From: Helicobacter sp.
GTDB taxonomy: Bacteria > Campylobacterota > Campylobacteria > Campylobacterales > Helicobacteraceae
Direction: 5' to 3'
Assembly (NCBI GenBank): GCA_022511145.1
Contig: JAFLSC010000003.1
Coordinates: 1 to 64,000 of the forward strand
DNA: 64,000 nucleotides
The notes under the pieces are model-generated. The model made no database searches. It was not told the DNA's origin and was given only the letters and a program-made list of their open reading frames with translations. Shown one piece after another: positions 35,935 to 44,600 of the stretch. How positions within the stretch are numbered: position 1 is the stretch's first letter; every line of letters begins with the position of its first letter. A program made the translations under genes and the position numbers.

Positions 35935-35940
35935 TATAAT
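35935..35940 (+). promoter_or_regulatory. -10 box for the LOG-family gene
   Basis: TTGGTATAAT, with TATAAT 36 bases before ATG 35976. AT-rich DNA upstream; no operator seen. Confidence 0.5.
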
Positions 35941-35975
35941 TTAAGATTTAATTTTTAATAAGATGAAAGTTTGGT

Positions 35976-36599
35976 ATGAAAGATTTTTGTGTTGATGAAA
36001 TCACTCCTAGTTTCAAGGAACTAGAGCATTATTCTAATGTTATTACTATTTTTGGCGGTGCGAGAATACCCAAAGAAAGCAAAGTGTATCGTAAGGTAAG
36101 AAAACTCGCAAGAAAGCTTGGCAAAGAGGGATACAGCATTATGACAGGTGGCGGACCGGGCATTATGGAAGCGGCGAATTGGGGATTAATGCAAGCCAAA
36201 AAGCAAACCCAAAGGGGCGATATTTACTCCATTGGGCTTAATATCCAACTTCCTTGTGAGCAAAAACTCAATCCCTATGTGGAAATTCCTTTAACCTTTG
36301 AATATTTTTTTAGCCGTAAGCTCGTTTTTGCCTACAATTCCACAGCTTTTATTGTCGCTGAAGGGGGATTTGGCACTTTAGATGAACTTTTTGAAGTGAT
36401 AGTTTTAATCACGACAGGCAAACACAAGCCTACGCCTATTATCCTTTATGGTAAAAAGTTTTGGGGTGGGTTAGTTGCATGGCTTAAGCAAGAGTTACTT
36501 CAAAAAGATTTGATTGAGGATTTAGACTGCATTACTCTTGCTCATAGTCCCAAAGAAGTGCTAAAAATTTTAAAAGATTTTAAAGTTCAGGCTTGTTAG
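35976..36599 (+). CDS. LOG family protein (nucleoside 5'-monophosphate phosphoribohydrolase-like)
   Basis: This 207-residue protein has the LOG/TIGR00730 fold, often misannotated as lysine decarboxylase. The nucleotide-binding loop MTGGGPGIMEAANWG (about residues 54-68) and GGFGTLDELFEV (about 129-140) match the GG-x-GT-x2-E active-site signature. Known members release ribose 5-phosphate from purine nucleotides or make cytokinin-like bases. It stands alone, with its own promoter, between a decayed region and rarA. ATG 35976 has only a weak AAAG ribosome site. Confidence 0.88.
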   Translation: MKDFCVDEITPSFKELEHYSNVITIFGGARIPKESKVYRKVRKLARKLGKEGYSIMTGGGPGIMEAANWGLMQAKKQTQRGDIYSIGLNIQLPCEQKLNPYVEIPLTFEYFFSRKLVFAYNSTAFIVAEGGFGTLDELFEVIVLITTGKHKPTPIILYGKKFWGGLVAWLKQELLQKDLIEDLDCITLAHSPKEVLKILKDFKVQAC

Positions 36600-36675
36600 T
36601 GTGAATAAAATCATCATTGCAAGAAAATTCGCAAATTTCGTGGCAATCCCTCCTTTGTGAGATTTCAAGACAAGG

Positions 36676-36765
36676 CTAAAAAATGGGATTGCCTAAGCCA
36701 TACATCATTATTAAAATCATAAGAATAGCGAATATTCCAAGCAAAATAGGAGTATAATTTGACAT
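36676..36765 (-). CDS. Candidate 29-residue single-helix membrane protein
   Basis: On the minus strand ATG 36765 follows an AAAGGA site with five bases between, and opens a 29-codon frame ending at TAG 36676-36678. The peptide is MSNYTPI, then a 15-residue hydrophobic run (LLGIFAILMILIMMY), then GLGNPIF: one membrane helix with short polar ends. It occupies the gap between the LOG gene and rarA and is divergent from rarA. Good ribosome site plus hydrophobic design are the only support; no family is recognised. Confidence 0.45.
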   Translation of the reverse strand: MSNYTPILLGIFAILMILIMMYGLGNPIF

Positions 36766-36787
36766 AAATTTCCTTTAAAGATAGAAA

Positions 36788-37960
36788 ATGAAAGATTTAG
36801 CATACAATAAAAGACCTAAAAATTTTCAACAATTTCTTGGACAAAATCATCTTTTTGGCGAAAATGCTCCTTTTTTGAAGTTGATAAAAGAGGGGAATAT
36901 TCCCCATAGCTTCTTTTTTGGTCCTCCGGGTTGTGGGAAAACAACAGCGGCGATTTTGATTGCTAAAGAGCTAGAGAAGCCCTTTTATCCGCTGAATGCG
37001 ACAAATTTTAAGAGTGAGGATTTGCGCAATATCCTAAAAAATTATCAAAATACCTTGCAAAAGCCTTTGATTTTTATCGATGAGGTTCATCGGCTCAATA
37101 AAGCTCAACAAGAGCTTTTACTTCCTGTTATGGAAAATCATTATGCCCTAATCATCGGGGCTTCTACGGAAAATCCCTTTTTTGCTTTGAGTGGTGCGAT
37201 TCGCTCTCGCTCAATGCTTTTTGAGTTTTATCCTCTAAATCAAGAGGATTTAGCGGTGATTTTGGAATCTTACTCTTTAGAAAAAGAGATTCAAGAATAT
37301 CTTATTAAAACAAGCAATGGCGATGCTAGGGCGATGCTTAATCTCCTTGATTGTGCTTTAAGCACCCAAGAGGAAATAACACTTGATTTACTTCAATCTT
37401 TTCGCAAAACTTCACTTAATGATGGCACAAGTGAAGCAAGTGTGCACTATGATTTAATTTCAGCATTGATTAAAAGCATTCGAGGAAGTGATGAAAATGC
37501 CGCTATTTACTACCTTGCACGATTGATTCAAGGGGGAGAAAATCCAGAATTTATTGCAAGACGTTTGGTGATTTTAGCAAGTGAAGACATCGGTAATGCT
37601 AATCCTAATGCCCTAAATCTCGCTACTTCTACAATGTTAAGTGTGGCTAGGATTGGTTACCCTGAAGCAAGGATAATCCTTGCACAATGTGTGATTTATC
37701 TGTGTGCCTCTCCCAAATCCAACACGGCTTATTTAGCGATTGATGAGGCATTAGAGTATGTCAAAGGCGGCGGTATTTTGGAGATTCCCTCAAATATTCA
37801 ATATTTTAGTCAAGATTACCTCTATCCCCACGATTTTGGGGGTTGGGTTAAGCAAAAGTATTTGAGCAAAAAGCTAGAATTTGTCAAATGGTTCCCCAAA
37901 GGATTTGAAAAAACACTCAAAGAATGGCTTGAAAAAATCCGAGGCAAAAAAGCAGAATAA
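36788..37960 (+). CDS. rarA: Replication-associated recombination protein A (RarA/MgsA)
   Basis: AAA+ ATPase acting at stalled forks, related to clamp loaders. The 390-residue protein has RPKNFQQFLGQNHLF near the start, Walker A FGPPGCGKTTAA (about residues 42-53), Walker B FIDEVHRLNKAQQ (about 96-108), sensor GASTENPFF (about 125) and the C-terminal tetramerisation domain with SEDIGNANPNAL (about 258). Length is slightly below E. coli RarA (447). Stand-alone gene with a weak AAAG ribosome site. Confidence 0.93.
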   Translation: MKDLAYNKRPKNFQQFLGQNHLFGENAPFLKLIKEGNIPHSFFFGPPGCGKTTAAILIAKELEKPFYPLNATNFKSEDLRNILKNYQNTLQKPLIFIDEVHRLNKAQQELLLPVMENHYALIIGASTENPFFALSGAIRSRSMLFEFYPLNQEDLAVILESYSLEKEIQEYLIKTSNGDARAMLNLLDCALSTQEEITLDLLQSFRKTSLNDGTSEASVHYDLISALIKSIRGSDENAAIYYLARLIQGGENPEFIARRLVILASEDIGNANPNALNLATSTMLSVARIGYPEARIILAQCVIYLCASPKSNTAYLAIDEALEYVKGGGILEIPSNIQYFSQDYLYPHDFGGWVKQKYLSKKLEFVKWFPKGFEKTLKEWLEKIRGKKAE

Positions 37961-38203
37961 TCAAAAGCAGGTGTTAGTTTTGATATTTGCAAAGGTTTTA
38001 AAACTTCTTTGCTTTATTTGTAGCCAGTTTAGCCTCTATTCTTTAAGGGAGATAAAATATGAAAAAAATAGATTGAATCCCTAAATCCTTTTCTTATACT
38101 AAAGAAATCTAAATCCGTTTTTGACAATAAGTAGGGGATATGATAGAATACTAAGTGGAATCCTTTTGAAATAGAAATCATATTCTTTTTGAGAAAGTTA
38201 AAA
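37961..38203 (+). promoter_or_regulatory. Gap with orphan start signal and a consensus sigma-70 promoter
   Basis: AAGGGAG followed by ATG at 38059 reads only five codons (MKKID) before TGA, the likely scar of a lost gene. Further on, TTGACA at 38121-38126, a 17-base spacer and TGATAGAAT (-10 at 38144-38149 with an extended TG) form a near-perfect sigma-70 promoter for the lipoprotein operon, unusual in a genus whose promoters normally lack a -35 box. Confidence 0.6.
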
Positions 38204-39562
38204 ATGTTTAAAATCTTTTTTCTTTTTTGCTTTGCTATTTTCTTTGTGTCTTGTTCTACGCATCAGCAAGATAATGACTTTTATCAATACCAGCTAAGCT
38301 CCCAAAATTGCGATAAGAACTTTTTTGCAAAGGAGCTTGGTGAGCTTAAGAAAGATAATGATACGATTTTTAGGGGTTTAAATGCGGGTTCTATCGCGAG
38401 AGATTGCAAGGAGTTTGAACTAAGTAATAAATTTTTTGACTTAAGTGAGGAAGCTTATAAATATGATGTTGATTTGCAAAGCACTGCAAGTAAAGCTCTA
38501 AAAACAGCTACTTCAACGTTTATTAACGATACGATTTTTGACTATGAGGGCTTTTATTACGAAAGGACTATGCTCAATGTTACTAAGGGCTTAAATTTTA
38601 TGAGTTTGAATGATTTTGCTAACGCAAGAGTAGAATTTAATCGAGCCTTAATACGTCAAGAAAAAGCTAAAGAATATTTTGCCTATTATTTAGAAAAAAA
38701 CCGCAAAGAGCTTGAAAAAGCCAAAAAGGAAAATAAAAATTTCAAGCAAAACATTGAGGAAAATTCTCAACTCATTGAAAAACAATACGAAAATCTTTTT
38801 GAAGATTTCAAAGCCACAGAAGATTTTATAAATCCCTATGTTACTTATGTTTCAGCTGTTTTTTTCTTTTTGGATAAAGATTATAAAAAAGCTTATGATT
38901 TGCTTAAAGAAGTTTTTGTGTTGCATAATAAAAATGCAGAAATGCAAAAACAATTCAAAGTATTTGATAAATATGCGAGCAGTTTAAAACCCAAAGGACT
39001 CAAAAAACATATTTTTGTGATTTACGAAAGCGGTTTAGCTCCGAGTTTTGAAGAAGTTAGTTTTAGTGTGCCTTTTATTGTTAATGATAATCTTGTTATG
39101 GCAAGTTTAGCTATGCCTATGCTAAAAAAACAAGCGGCTTCTTTTGAATCCCTTATTGCTATAAAACAAAATTTAAAAACTCAAAATTTATTTGATTTTG
39201 ATTCCATTATCGCAAGTGAATTTAAAACCAATCTCACTTTCATTGTTACTAAGGCTTTACTTACGACAGCCTTAAAAACGAGTTTTAATATAGCGGTTGC
39301 AAAAAATGACAAGACGGGAGTTTTATCGCTATTAAGCAATCTTTTTAGCACTTTAAGCACAAGAGCGGATTTAAGATTTTGGAATTTTCTTCCTAAAAAT
39401 GCTCAAATTTTAATGCTAGAAAATGAGGGTTTTATCGAGCTTGTTTCAAACAAATACGATTTAATTTACAAGGAAAATCTTGATAAAAATAAAGATATAT
39501 TGATTTTGGTGCGTTCTTTTTCAAAAGAAATTCCTGCAAGAATTTACAAAATTGAAAACTAA
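38204..39562 (+). CDS. COG3014-like lipoprotein
   Basis: ATG 38204 begins MFKIFFLFCFAIFFVSCSTH, a lipoprotein signal with lipobox cleavage before Cys17; an in-frame TTG 15 bases earlier is less likely. The 452-residue protein has TPR-like helices (GLNFMSLNDFANARVEFNRA near residue 145 and DKDYKKAYDLLKEVF near 230) and a C-terminal beta-rich region, fitting the COG3014 family of uncharacterised lipoproteins. C. jejuni has a comparable gene (Cj0089) ahead of a similar lipoprotein cluster. It opens a three-gene set with LpoB-like and FlgT-like genes; function unknown. Confidence 0.8.
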   Translation: MFKIFFLFCFAIFFVSCSTHQQDNDFYQYQLSSQNCDKNFFAKELGELKKDNDTIFRGLNAGSIARDCKEFELSNKFFDLSEEAYKYDVDLQSTASKALKTATSTFINDTIFDYEGFYYERTMLNVTKGLNFMSLNDFANARVEFNRALIRQEKAKEYFAYYLEKNRKELEKAKKENKNFKQNIEENSQLIEKQYENLFEDFKATEDFINPYVTYVSAVFFFLDKDYKKAYDLLKEVFVLHNKNAEMQKQFKVFDKYASSLKPKGLKKHIFVIYESGLAPSFEEVSFSVPFIVNDNLVMASLAMPMLKKQAASFESLIAIKQNLKTQNLFDFDSIIASEFKTNLTFIVTKALLTTALKTSFNIAVAKNDKTGVLSLLSNLFSTLSTRADLRFWNFLPKNAQILMLENEGFIELVSNKYDLIYKENLDKNKDILILVRSFSKEIPARIYKIEN

Positions 39563-39590
39563 AAAGGTATAATTACAAAAAGGAGAAAAG

Positions 39591-40211
39591 ATGAAAAAAA
39601 TTGCAATCTTATCGTTAGGCTTTTTAATGCTGTTTTTAGCGGCTTGTTCAGCTCCTATTTATACCGATGGCAAAGTTTCCCAAAAAAAGCAAAGTGATGC
39701 TTTAACCTTAGGGCTTGATAGAGAGGATTTTGAAAAAACTGCTGAAATAATGGTGGAGAGTATGTTAAAAGACCCCGCTTTTGCAAATATCCCAAGCGGA
39801 CAAAGAAAAGTCATAGCCATAGGCAGAATTATCAATGATACCCCACAAAGAATTGATACAGACAAACTCATCTCTAAAATCACCATAGCCCTTAGAAAAT
39901 CAGGTAAATTTATCCTCACAACTGCTGTGGCTGCAGGAGGAGCTAGAGATGAAATGAGTGAGGCAGTAAGAGAACTTAGGGATAATGAAGAATTTAATCA
40001 AAACACCATAGCACAAAAAGGGACTTTAGTCGCTCCTGATTTTTCTTTAAGCGGTAAAATTAGGCAAGATAATGTGAAGCTAAAAAATGGAGATATACAA
40101 GCGGAATATTTTTTCTACCTTAGTGTAACGGATTTAACTTCCGGCTTGGCTTTTTGGGAAGATGAACGCACGATTGATAAAGTCGGCACAAATAAATCGG
40201 TAACTTGGTAA
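39591..40211 (+). CDS. LpoB-like lipoprotein
   Basis: The 206-residue lipoprotein (signal MKKIAILSLGFLMLFLAACS, Cys19) belongs to the LpoB/PBP-activator family: RKVIAIGRIINDTPQRID (about residues 84-101), a strand with FILTTA, NQNTIAQKGTLVAPDFSLSG (about 139-158), and DLTSGLAFWEDE near the C-terminus. E. coli LpoB activates the peptidoglycan synthase PBP1b; in other bacteria this fold occurs in outer-membrane lipoproteins of flagellar or curli-like systems, so the partner here is uncertain. GGAGA precedes ATG; the stop overlaps the next ATG (TAATG). Confidence 0.85.
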   Translation: MKKIAILSLGFLMLFLAACSAPIYTDGKVSQKKQSDALTLGLDREDFEKTAEIMVESMLKDPAFANIPSGQRKVIAIGRIINDTPQRIDTDKLISKITIALRKSGKFILTTAVAAGGARDEMSEAVRELRDNEEFNQNTIAQKGTLVAPDFSLSGKIRQDNVKLKNGDIQAEYFFYLSVTDLTSGLAFWEDERTIDKVGTNKSVTW

Positions 40212-41296
40212 TGAGAACTTTTCTAGTTTTTTTGGGCTTTGTAAGTTTGGTTTTGGCATTTGATGAGAATCAAATCGGTGGGAATCATAAGGTAGAAGTG
40301 ATAGAGATTATTAACACTGAAAATCCTGCCAAAGAGTCTAATTTGCCCGCTAGAGAACGCAATCTTAAAGAAGAAAATGTTAAGGATTTAGGCACACTAA
40401 GCCACCACAAGCCCAAAACCTTAAGCAAAGTCATAGAGGCTAAAGGCAGTGGGGCAAATGAGCAAGAAGCCCTCAATAATGCTTTAATAATGGCTTTATC
40501 ACAGCTTAAAGGTGTAGGTGGAGAGAATCTAAGGCAGGAATTTAAAAGCGTGAAATTTGATGTTGGCTCTATCGGGCAGATTGAACAAAGTACCAATGAA
40601 TTTTTGCAAAATATCTCCAAAGGACGCATTGATACTTATAAAATCAACGCTATCAATCAAACGCAACACGGCGTTGAAGTAGAGATTTCCGCTTATAAAT
40701 ATATTTTCGAAAACAATCAAAAAGCTAAACTTGTGCTTTATGATTTGAGCCGCACGACTTTGAGCGAAAATCTCAAAGAGGCTTTGAGCGATGTTTTTAC
40801 TCAAAGTAAGAATTTTCAGCTTTTGCAAAGAGACAATGATTATAAAAGTGAAAATGATTTGCTCAAAAGCGAAGAGGCTTCAAGTGATGAGATTTACAAG
40901 CTTGGGAATGTTTTGGGGGCAGATTATATTTTGGAATTTAAGATTTTAGAGGGGCAAAAACTCCAAAATCCCATTAGCTCGGGCGAGAAACTAAGCCTTA
41001 ATATTGCTTATAAACTCATCTTTTTCCCTACAAGAGAGGTGTTTTATTCAAAAACCCTAAATTCCAAAATTACCTTGAGTGAGGATATTAAAAAACAGCA
41101 AAAAGCCCTAGAAAAAATCGCCCTTGATTTTAATAAAGAATTAGAAAATCAGCTTTTCTTTAGCCAAAATGACGAAAACTTGAATCAAAGTAAAGAAAAA
41201 TCTAATCAAAATAATGAAAAGCAAAAATCACCCCAAAATCCTAAAGCCACAAATTACAAACTTGGCGAAAAAGGCGGAGTCGATTTGGGATTTTAG
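40211..41296 (+). CDS. Periplasmic FlgT/CsgG-like protein
   Basis: A 361-residue exported protein (signal peptide about 1-18, ending VLA). It contains the EAKGSGANEQEALNNALIMA segment (about residues 75-95), the repeated-Ala helix that marks FlgT/LPP20-type domains, then a CsgG/DUF-like alpha-beta domain (about 170-310: KLVLYDLSRTTLSENLKEAL, FQLLQRDN, LGADYILEFKIL), and a low-complexity Asn/Gln/Lys tail near residue 325. ATG 40211 overlaps the LpoB-like stop; an upstream TTG at 40205 is less likely. With the other two genes it resembles Cj0089-Cj0092 and the flagellar FlgO-FlgP-FlgT logic, but no direct proof of a motility role exists here. Confidence 0.7.
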   Translation: MRTFLVFLGFVSLVLAFDENQIGGNHKVEVIEIINTENPAKESNLPARERNLKEENVKDLGTLSHHKPKTLSKVIEAKGSGANEQEALNNALIMALSQLKGVGGENLRQEFKSVKFDVGSIGQIEQSTNEFLQNISKGRIDTYKINAINQTQHGVEVEISAYKYIFENNQKAKLVLYDLSRTTLSENLKEALSDVFTQSKNFQLLQRDNDYKSENDLLKSEEASSDEIYKLGNVLGADYILEFKILEGQKLQNPISSGEKLSLNIAYKLIFFPTREVFYSKTLNSKITLSEDIKKQQKALEKIALDFNKELENQLFFSQNDENLNQSKEKSNQNNEKQKSPQNPKATNYKLGEKGGVDLGF

Positions 41297-41314
41297 GTTA
41301 AAACTAAATGACAA

Positions 41315-42094
41315 TCAAAGGAGCTTAAGCTGACTCATACGATAGAGGGCGAAGTCATATTTTATCGGGTCTTTGGGGTCAAGACTCTTAAGAAAATGTG
41401 TAGCCTCTAGGGCGGATTTCAAATCATAAGTTTTGCGAGTGATGATTCCAAGCCTTTGAGAGATTTTAAAGGTATGCGTATCAAGGGGCAAAATCAAATC
41501 TGAAGGGCTAATATCCTGCCACAATCCCATATCAAGTTTATCTTTACGTACAAGCCACCGCAAAAGCATATTCCAACGTTTCAAGGGAGAAGCGGAGTGC
41601 GGCTTACCGATGAGAAATATCAAGCCTTTAGAATGCCTAAAAGATTGAGGTAAATGCTGATAAAATGCTTTTTGGAGTGCTTGAATTCCTGCAAGAATGC
41701 TACAAGATTGTAAGTAGGAATCCAAAAATAAAGTGTGGGGATTTTGGATTTCACAAAGGGTTTTAAAAAAGGCTTGAATTTCACTTTGGGTTTGAAAGCG
41801 ATAGGGTTTATGGGTGCATATTTTTTGGGATTCCCTCTTTTTGAGTGCGGCTAAATCACAAGATTTTAAAAATTTTATCATCGCCCTCACATTCCCATAA
41901 GCAAACAAAGCACAAAAAATAGCCACTCTCTCCTCTTGATAATCCCGAGCAATCCCTAAAGGGTCAAGTTGAGATTCTGAAATGCGACAAGGAGCATTAA
42001 AGTAACAATAAGCTTCCTCTAACAGAGTGTAGAGGAATTTTTTGGAAGGATTTTTAGGGATTGTGAGTGGCTTAGAAAAGTTGATTGTAGCCAA
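41315..42094 (-). CDS. TIGR02757-type protein (DUF2400)
   Basis: This 259-residue protein matches the TIGR02757 family by its DPLGIARDYQEERVAIFCAL region (about residues 46-65), the AYGNVRAMIKFL helix, and a C-terminal helix-hairpin-like part (LILPLDTHTFKISQRLGI near 208) similar to that of HhH-GPD DNA glycosylases. A nucleic-acid or repair role is inferred from this resemblance only. It starts inside the end of the outer-membrane gene upstream (23-base overlap), so the two are co-transcribed though functionally unlike. Confidence 0.8.
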   Translation of the reverse strand: MATINFSKPLTIPKNPSKKFLYTLLEEAYCYFNAPCRISESQLDPLGIARDYQEERVAIFCALFAYGNVRAMIKFLKSCDLAALKKRESQKICTHKPYRFQTQSEIQAFFKTLCEIQNPHTLFLDSYLQSCSILAGIQALQKAFYQHLPQSFRHSKGLIFLIGKPHSASPLKRWNMLLRWLVRKDKLDMGLWQDISPSDLILPLDTHTFKISQRLGIITRKTYDLKSALEATHFLKSLDPKDPIKYDFALYRMSQLKLL

Positions 42095-42731
42095 AATAAA
42101 CCCCTACATTTGAGGTTTTGGATAAATCTAATTGCGTATTTGTAGGTGTTCCATTAATATCTAAAGTGCCAGATTTTTCGCCAAAATTTAAGCGGCGAGC
42201 TTGCACTCCAAATTCGAGTTCCCCAAATTCGAGTTCATAAAGCAACCCTGCTTTGACACCAAAAGTAAATCCCGTGTAAGTCAAAGATTCTAGTGAGCTA
42301 TCATTAACCGTGAAACTACCTGAATCAAAGTTAGCTCTAGCAATCCCCGCATTAGCACCTAAGAGCAAACGCCAACTTTGTGTATTTGGTAATGCTGGGG
42401 TGAAAGCATAGCCGAGCGTGAATATATCATAAGAAAATCCATTCTTTTTGAAAAAATGTCCCAAATCCAACAGGATTCGGTGATTGCTAGAGAGTAAATA
42501 GCCAATTTGGATTCCCAAGCCAAGCTGATTTTCACTCAAATCGAAATTTTGTGTATCAAATCCTTCTATACTGAGCTTAGAGTCTGATTCTGCTCTTGCA
42601 AAAGAACCATAAATCCCTAGCAATTTATTGCGTCTTTGCTCAAGTAAGGGGTGGTTTTGGGATTGGTAGGCATACCCTAAAATCTGCGTAAAATAGCCCA
42701 AAAGGAATCCAATAACTAATAACTTTCGCAT
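42072..42731 (-). CDS. Outer membrane beta-barrel protein
   Basis: The 219-residue precursor has a signal peptide (about 1-19, ending ILGYA) and alternating hydrophobic/polar strands with the C-terminal aromatic end VGVYFGYNQLF required for BamA insertion. About eight strands can be counted, suggesting a small OmpA/OmpX-size barrel (LGIYGSFARAE, LGLGIQIGYLL, HRILLDLGHFF, FTLGYAF, LLLGANAGIA, GFTFGVKAGLLYELEFG, LEFGVQARRL). It does not resemble the large H. pylori Hop adhesins. Ligand or role unknown. Confidence 0.8.
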   Translation of the reverse strand: MRKLLVIGFLLGYFTQILGYAYQSQNHPLLEQRRNKLLGIYGSFARAESDSKLSIEGFDTQNFDLSENQLGLGIQIGYLLSSNHRILLDLGHFFKKNGFSYDIFTLGYAFTPALPNTQSWRLLLGANAGIARANFDSGSFTVNDSSLESLTYTGFTFGVKAGLLYELEFGELEFGVQARRLNFGEKSGTLDINGTPTNTQLDLSKTSNVGVYFGYNQLF

Positions 42732-42800
42732 TATTTCTCCTTAAAATCCAAATCTTAGCTTATTCTAGCAAAAAGGATTCCAATTTTGGAATTTTTCTTT

Positions 42801-44018
42801 TTAATGTGAGGAATTTGCGGAATCCTCCAAAATATCTAGCTTTTTTGCTATAAAAGTCAGTGTCATTCCTTGCAATAAAACGGAGACTAGCACCATAAAG
42901 AATACGATATGAAAAATTGTTGCAGAATATTCAAGCTTATGCACATAGGGATAAGTTGCAAGAATAATAGGGACTGCTCCCCTTAAGCCTACCCAAGAAA
43001 TGTAAGTCTTTTCTTTTGTGGTGTAGCGACTTTTGCAAAGTGAGATAAAAACACTCACAGGACGAGCAACAAAAATCAGCACAAAAGAGAGAAAAATTGC
43101 TTGTATTGCGACATTTGGGAGCTGTGAAGGAAAAACAAGCAATCCCAAAACAAGAAACACAATAATTTGCATCATCCAACCTAAAGCATCGTGAAAAGAG
43201 ATGATATTACTTTTGTTGGGAAAAGCATATTTATTTGTGAGAATACCAGCGATATAGATTGTCAAGTAGCCATTTCCGCCCAAAGTAGAGGAAATCCCAA
43301 ACATCATAAAAAGCCACGCTATACTAATGAGGGGATAAAGTCCGACTTGACTGATTTTTAAGTGTATGCAAATTTTGGGAAAAAGATAACCAAAAGCAAT
43401 CCCCAAAATTCCCCCTAGTATAAATTGTGCAAAAAAGTGTAAAATCCAGCTCAAAGCGGAATCTGTTTGAGGCATTATAATCAGTTGCAAAATGGTAATG
43501 GTAAGAAAAATCGCCATTGGGTCATTACTTCCTGATTCTAATTCTAAAAGATTATCAATATTATTTTTGAGTTTAACCTTTTGACTTCTTAGAATCATAA
43601 AAACCGCTGCCGCATCAGTTGATGAGACAATCGAGCCTAAAAGTAAAGACTCCAAGAAAGAAAAGCCCAAAACAAAATAAATAAACATAGCCATCACTAA
43701 AGCAGTCAATAGTGTCCCAATGGTAGCGAGTAAAACGCCATTAACCACAGAGGTTTTAATATCGTGCCAATGCGTATCCAATCCTCCACTATAAAGGATA
43801 AAAATAAGAGCAATAATGCCGGTAATTTGAGCTAAAAGAGGATTATCAAATTTAATTCCTACAAGTCCCTCTGAACCAAGCAGCATTCCCAATCCCAAAA
43901 ATATAAGCAAAAGAGGGATTCCTAGTTTTTCTGAAATTTTACTGGCATAGACACTAATAAATAAAGTAATTCCAATCCCTATAAGATGAAAGTCAAGATT
44001 ATTGATAATTTCTGTCAC
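42801..44018 (-). CDS. CPA1-type cation/proton antiporter (NhaP2/CvrA core)
   Basis: A 405-residue membrane protein with about 12-13 helices. GIPLLLIFLGLGMLLGSEG (about residues 33-51), LYSGGLDTHW (about 78-87) and SSTDAAAVFMILR (about 133-145, the ion-binding Asp region) match the NhaP2/CvrA subgroup of potassium/sodium-proton antiporters. Those proteins normally carry a cytoplasmic TrkA-C plus CorC-HlyC tail of 150 or more residues; here the protein ends shortly after the last helix, so regulation by that tail is absent. It lies downstream of recR (12-base gap). Confidence 0.85.
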   Translation of the reverse strand: MTEIINNLDFHLIGIGITLFISVYASKISEKLGIPLLLIFLGLGMLLGSEGLVGIKFDNPLLAQITGIIALIFILYSGGLDTHWHDIKTSVVNGVLLATIGTLLTALVMAMFIYFVLGFSFLESLLLGSIVSSTDAAAVFMILRSQKVKLKNNIDNLLELESGSNDPMAIFLTITILQLIIMPQTDSALSWILHFFAQFILGGILGIAFGYLFPKICIHLKISQVGLYPLISIAWLFMMFGISSTLGGNGYLTIYIAGILTNKYAFPNKSNIISFHDALGWMMQIIVFLVLGLLVFPSQLPNVAIQAIFLSFVLIFVARPVSVFISLCKSRYTTKEKTYISWVGLRGAVPIILATYPYVHKLEYSATIFHIVFFMVLVSVLLQGMTLTFIAKKLDILEDSANSSH

Positions 44019-44030
44019 AATATCCCTTTC

Positions 44031-44600
44031 TTAAATTTTTATACGCGATTGAAAAGCCCTAATGATAGAGAGTTGGTCGATATTCTCCAAACTTACTCCT
44101 GTGGGAACACCTTGTGCGATTTTAGTAAATTTTAATCCTAAATGGGCGAGTTTATCCTCCAAGTAGAGCATTAGGCTATCACTTCCCAAAGAGGGAGTAA
44201 AAGCAAAAATAATTTCTTTGATTTTTTCAGTTTCAATTCTTTTTTGCAGCAGTTGCAAATCCAAAGCTTCAAGTTTTTCAATCACAAAGTATTTGCCCCG
44301 AAATTCACCACTCTCCTCGATTAAAAAAATTTCACGCGGACTTGCTATTATACATAATTCTCCATTATTTCTTGTTGAATCCAAACAGATTTCACATAAA
44401 TGATTTTGACTAATTCCGCCGCAAGATTCACAAATTTTTAATTCCTGAATACAAGTTTCAATGTTATGAGCAATTTTTAGGGCATTAAATTTGTCCTCAA
44501 AAGCAAGAAAATAGGCTAATCGGATAGAGGATTTTCTCCCAATACTAGGGAGTTTTTCTAAAGATTCGACGAGTTTGGCAAAATTTTCTGGGTATTTCAT
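44031..44600 (-). CDS. recR: Recombination protein RecR
   Basis: Acts with RecO (and RecF) to load RecA on single-stranded DNA. The 189-residue protein has the helix-hairpin-helix start LVESLEKLPSIGRKSSIRLA (residues 8-27), a zinc finger CESCGGISQNHLCEIC (about 57-72) and a Toprim domain with LCIIASPREIFLIEESG (about 83-99). Length is typical (E. coli 201). Divergent from dnaJ; the start ATG 44600 has a weak ribosome site. Confidence 0.94.
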   Translation of the reverse strand: MKYPENFAKLVESLEKLPSIGRKSSIRLAYFLAFEDKFNALKIAHNIETCIQELKICESCGGISQNHLCEICLDSTRNNGELCIIASPREIFLIEESGEFRGKYFVIEKLEALDLQLLQKRIETEKIKEIIFAFTPSLGSDSLMLYLEDKLAHLGLKFTKIAQGVPTGVSLENIDQLSIIRAFQSRIKI

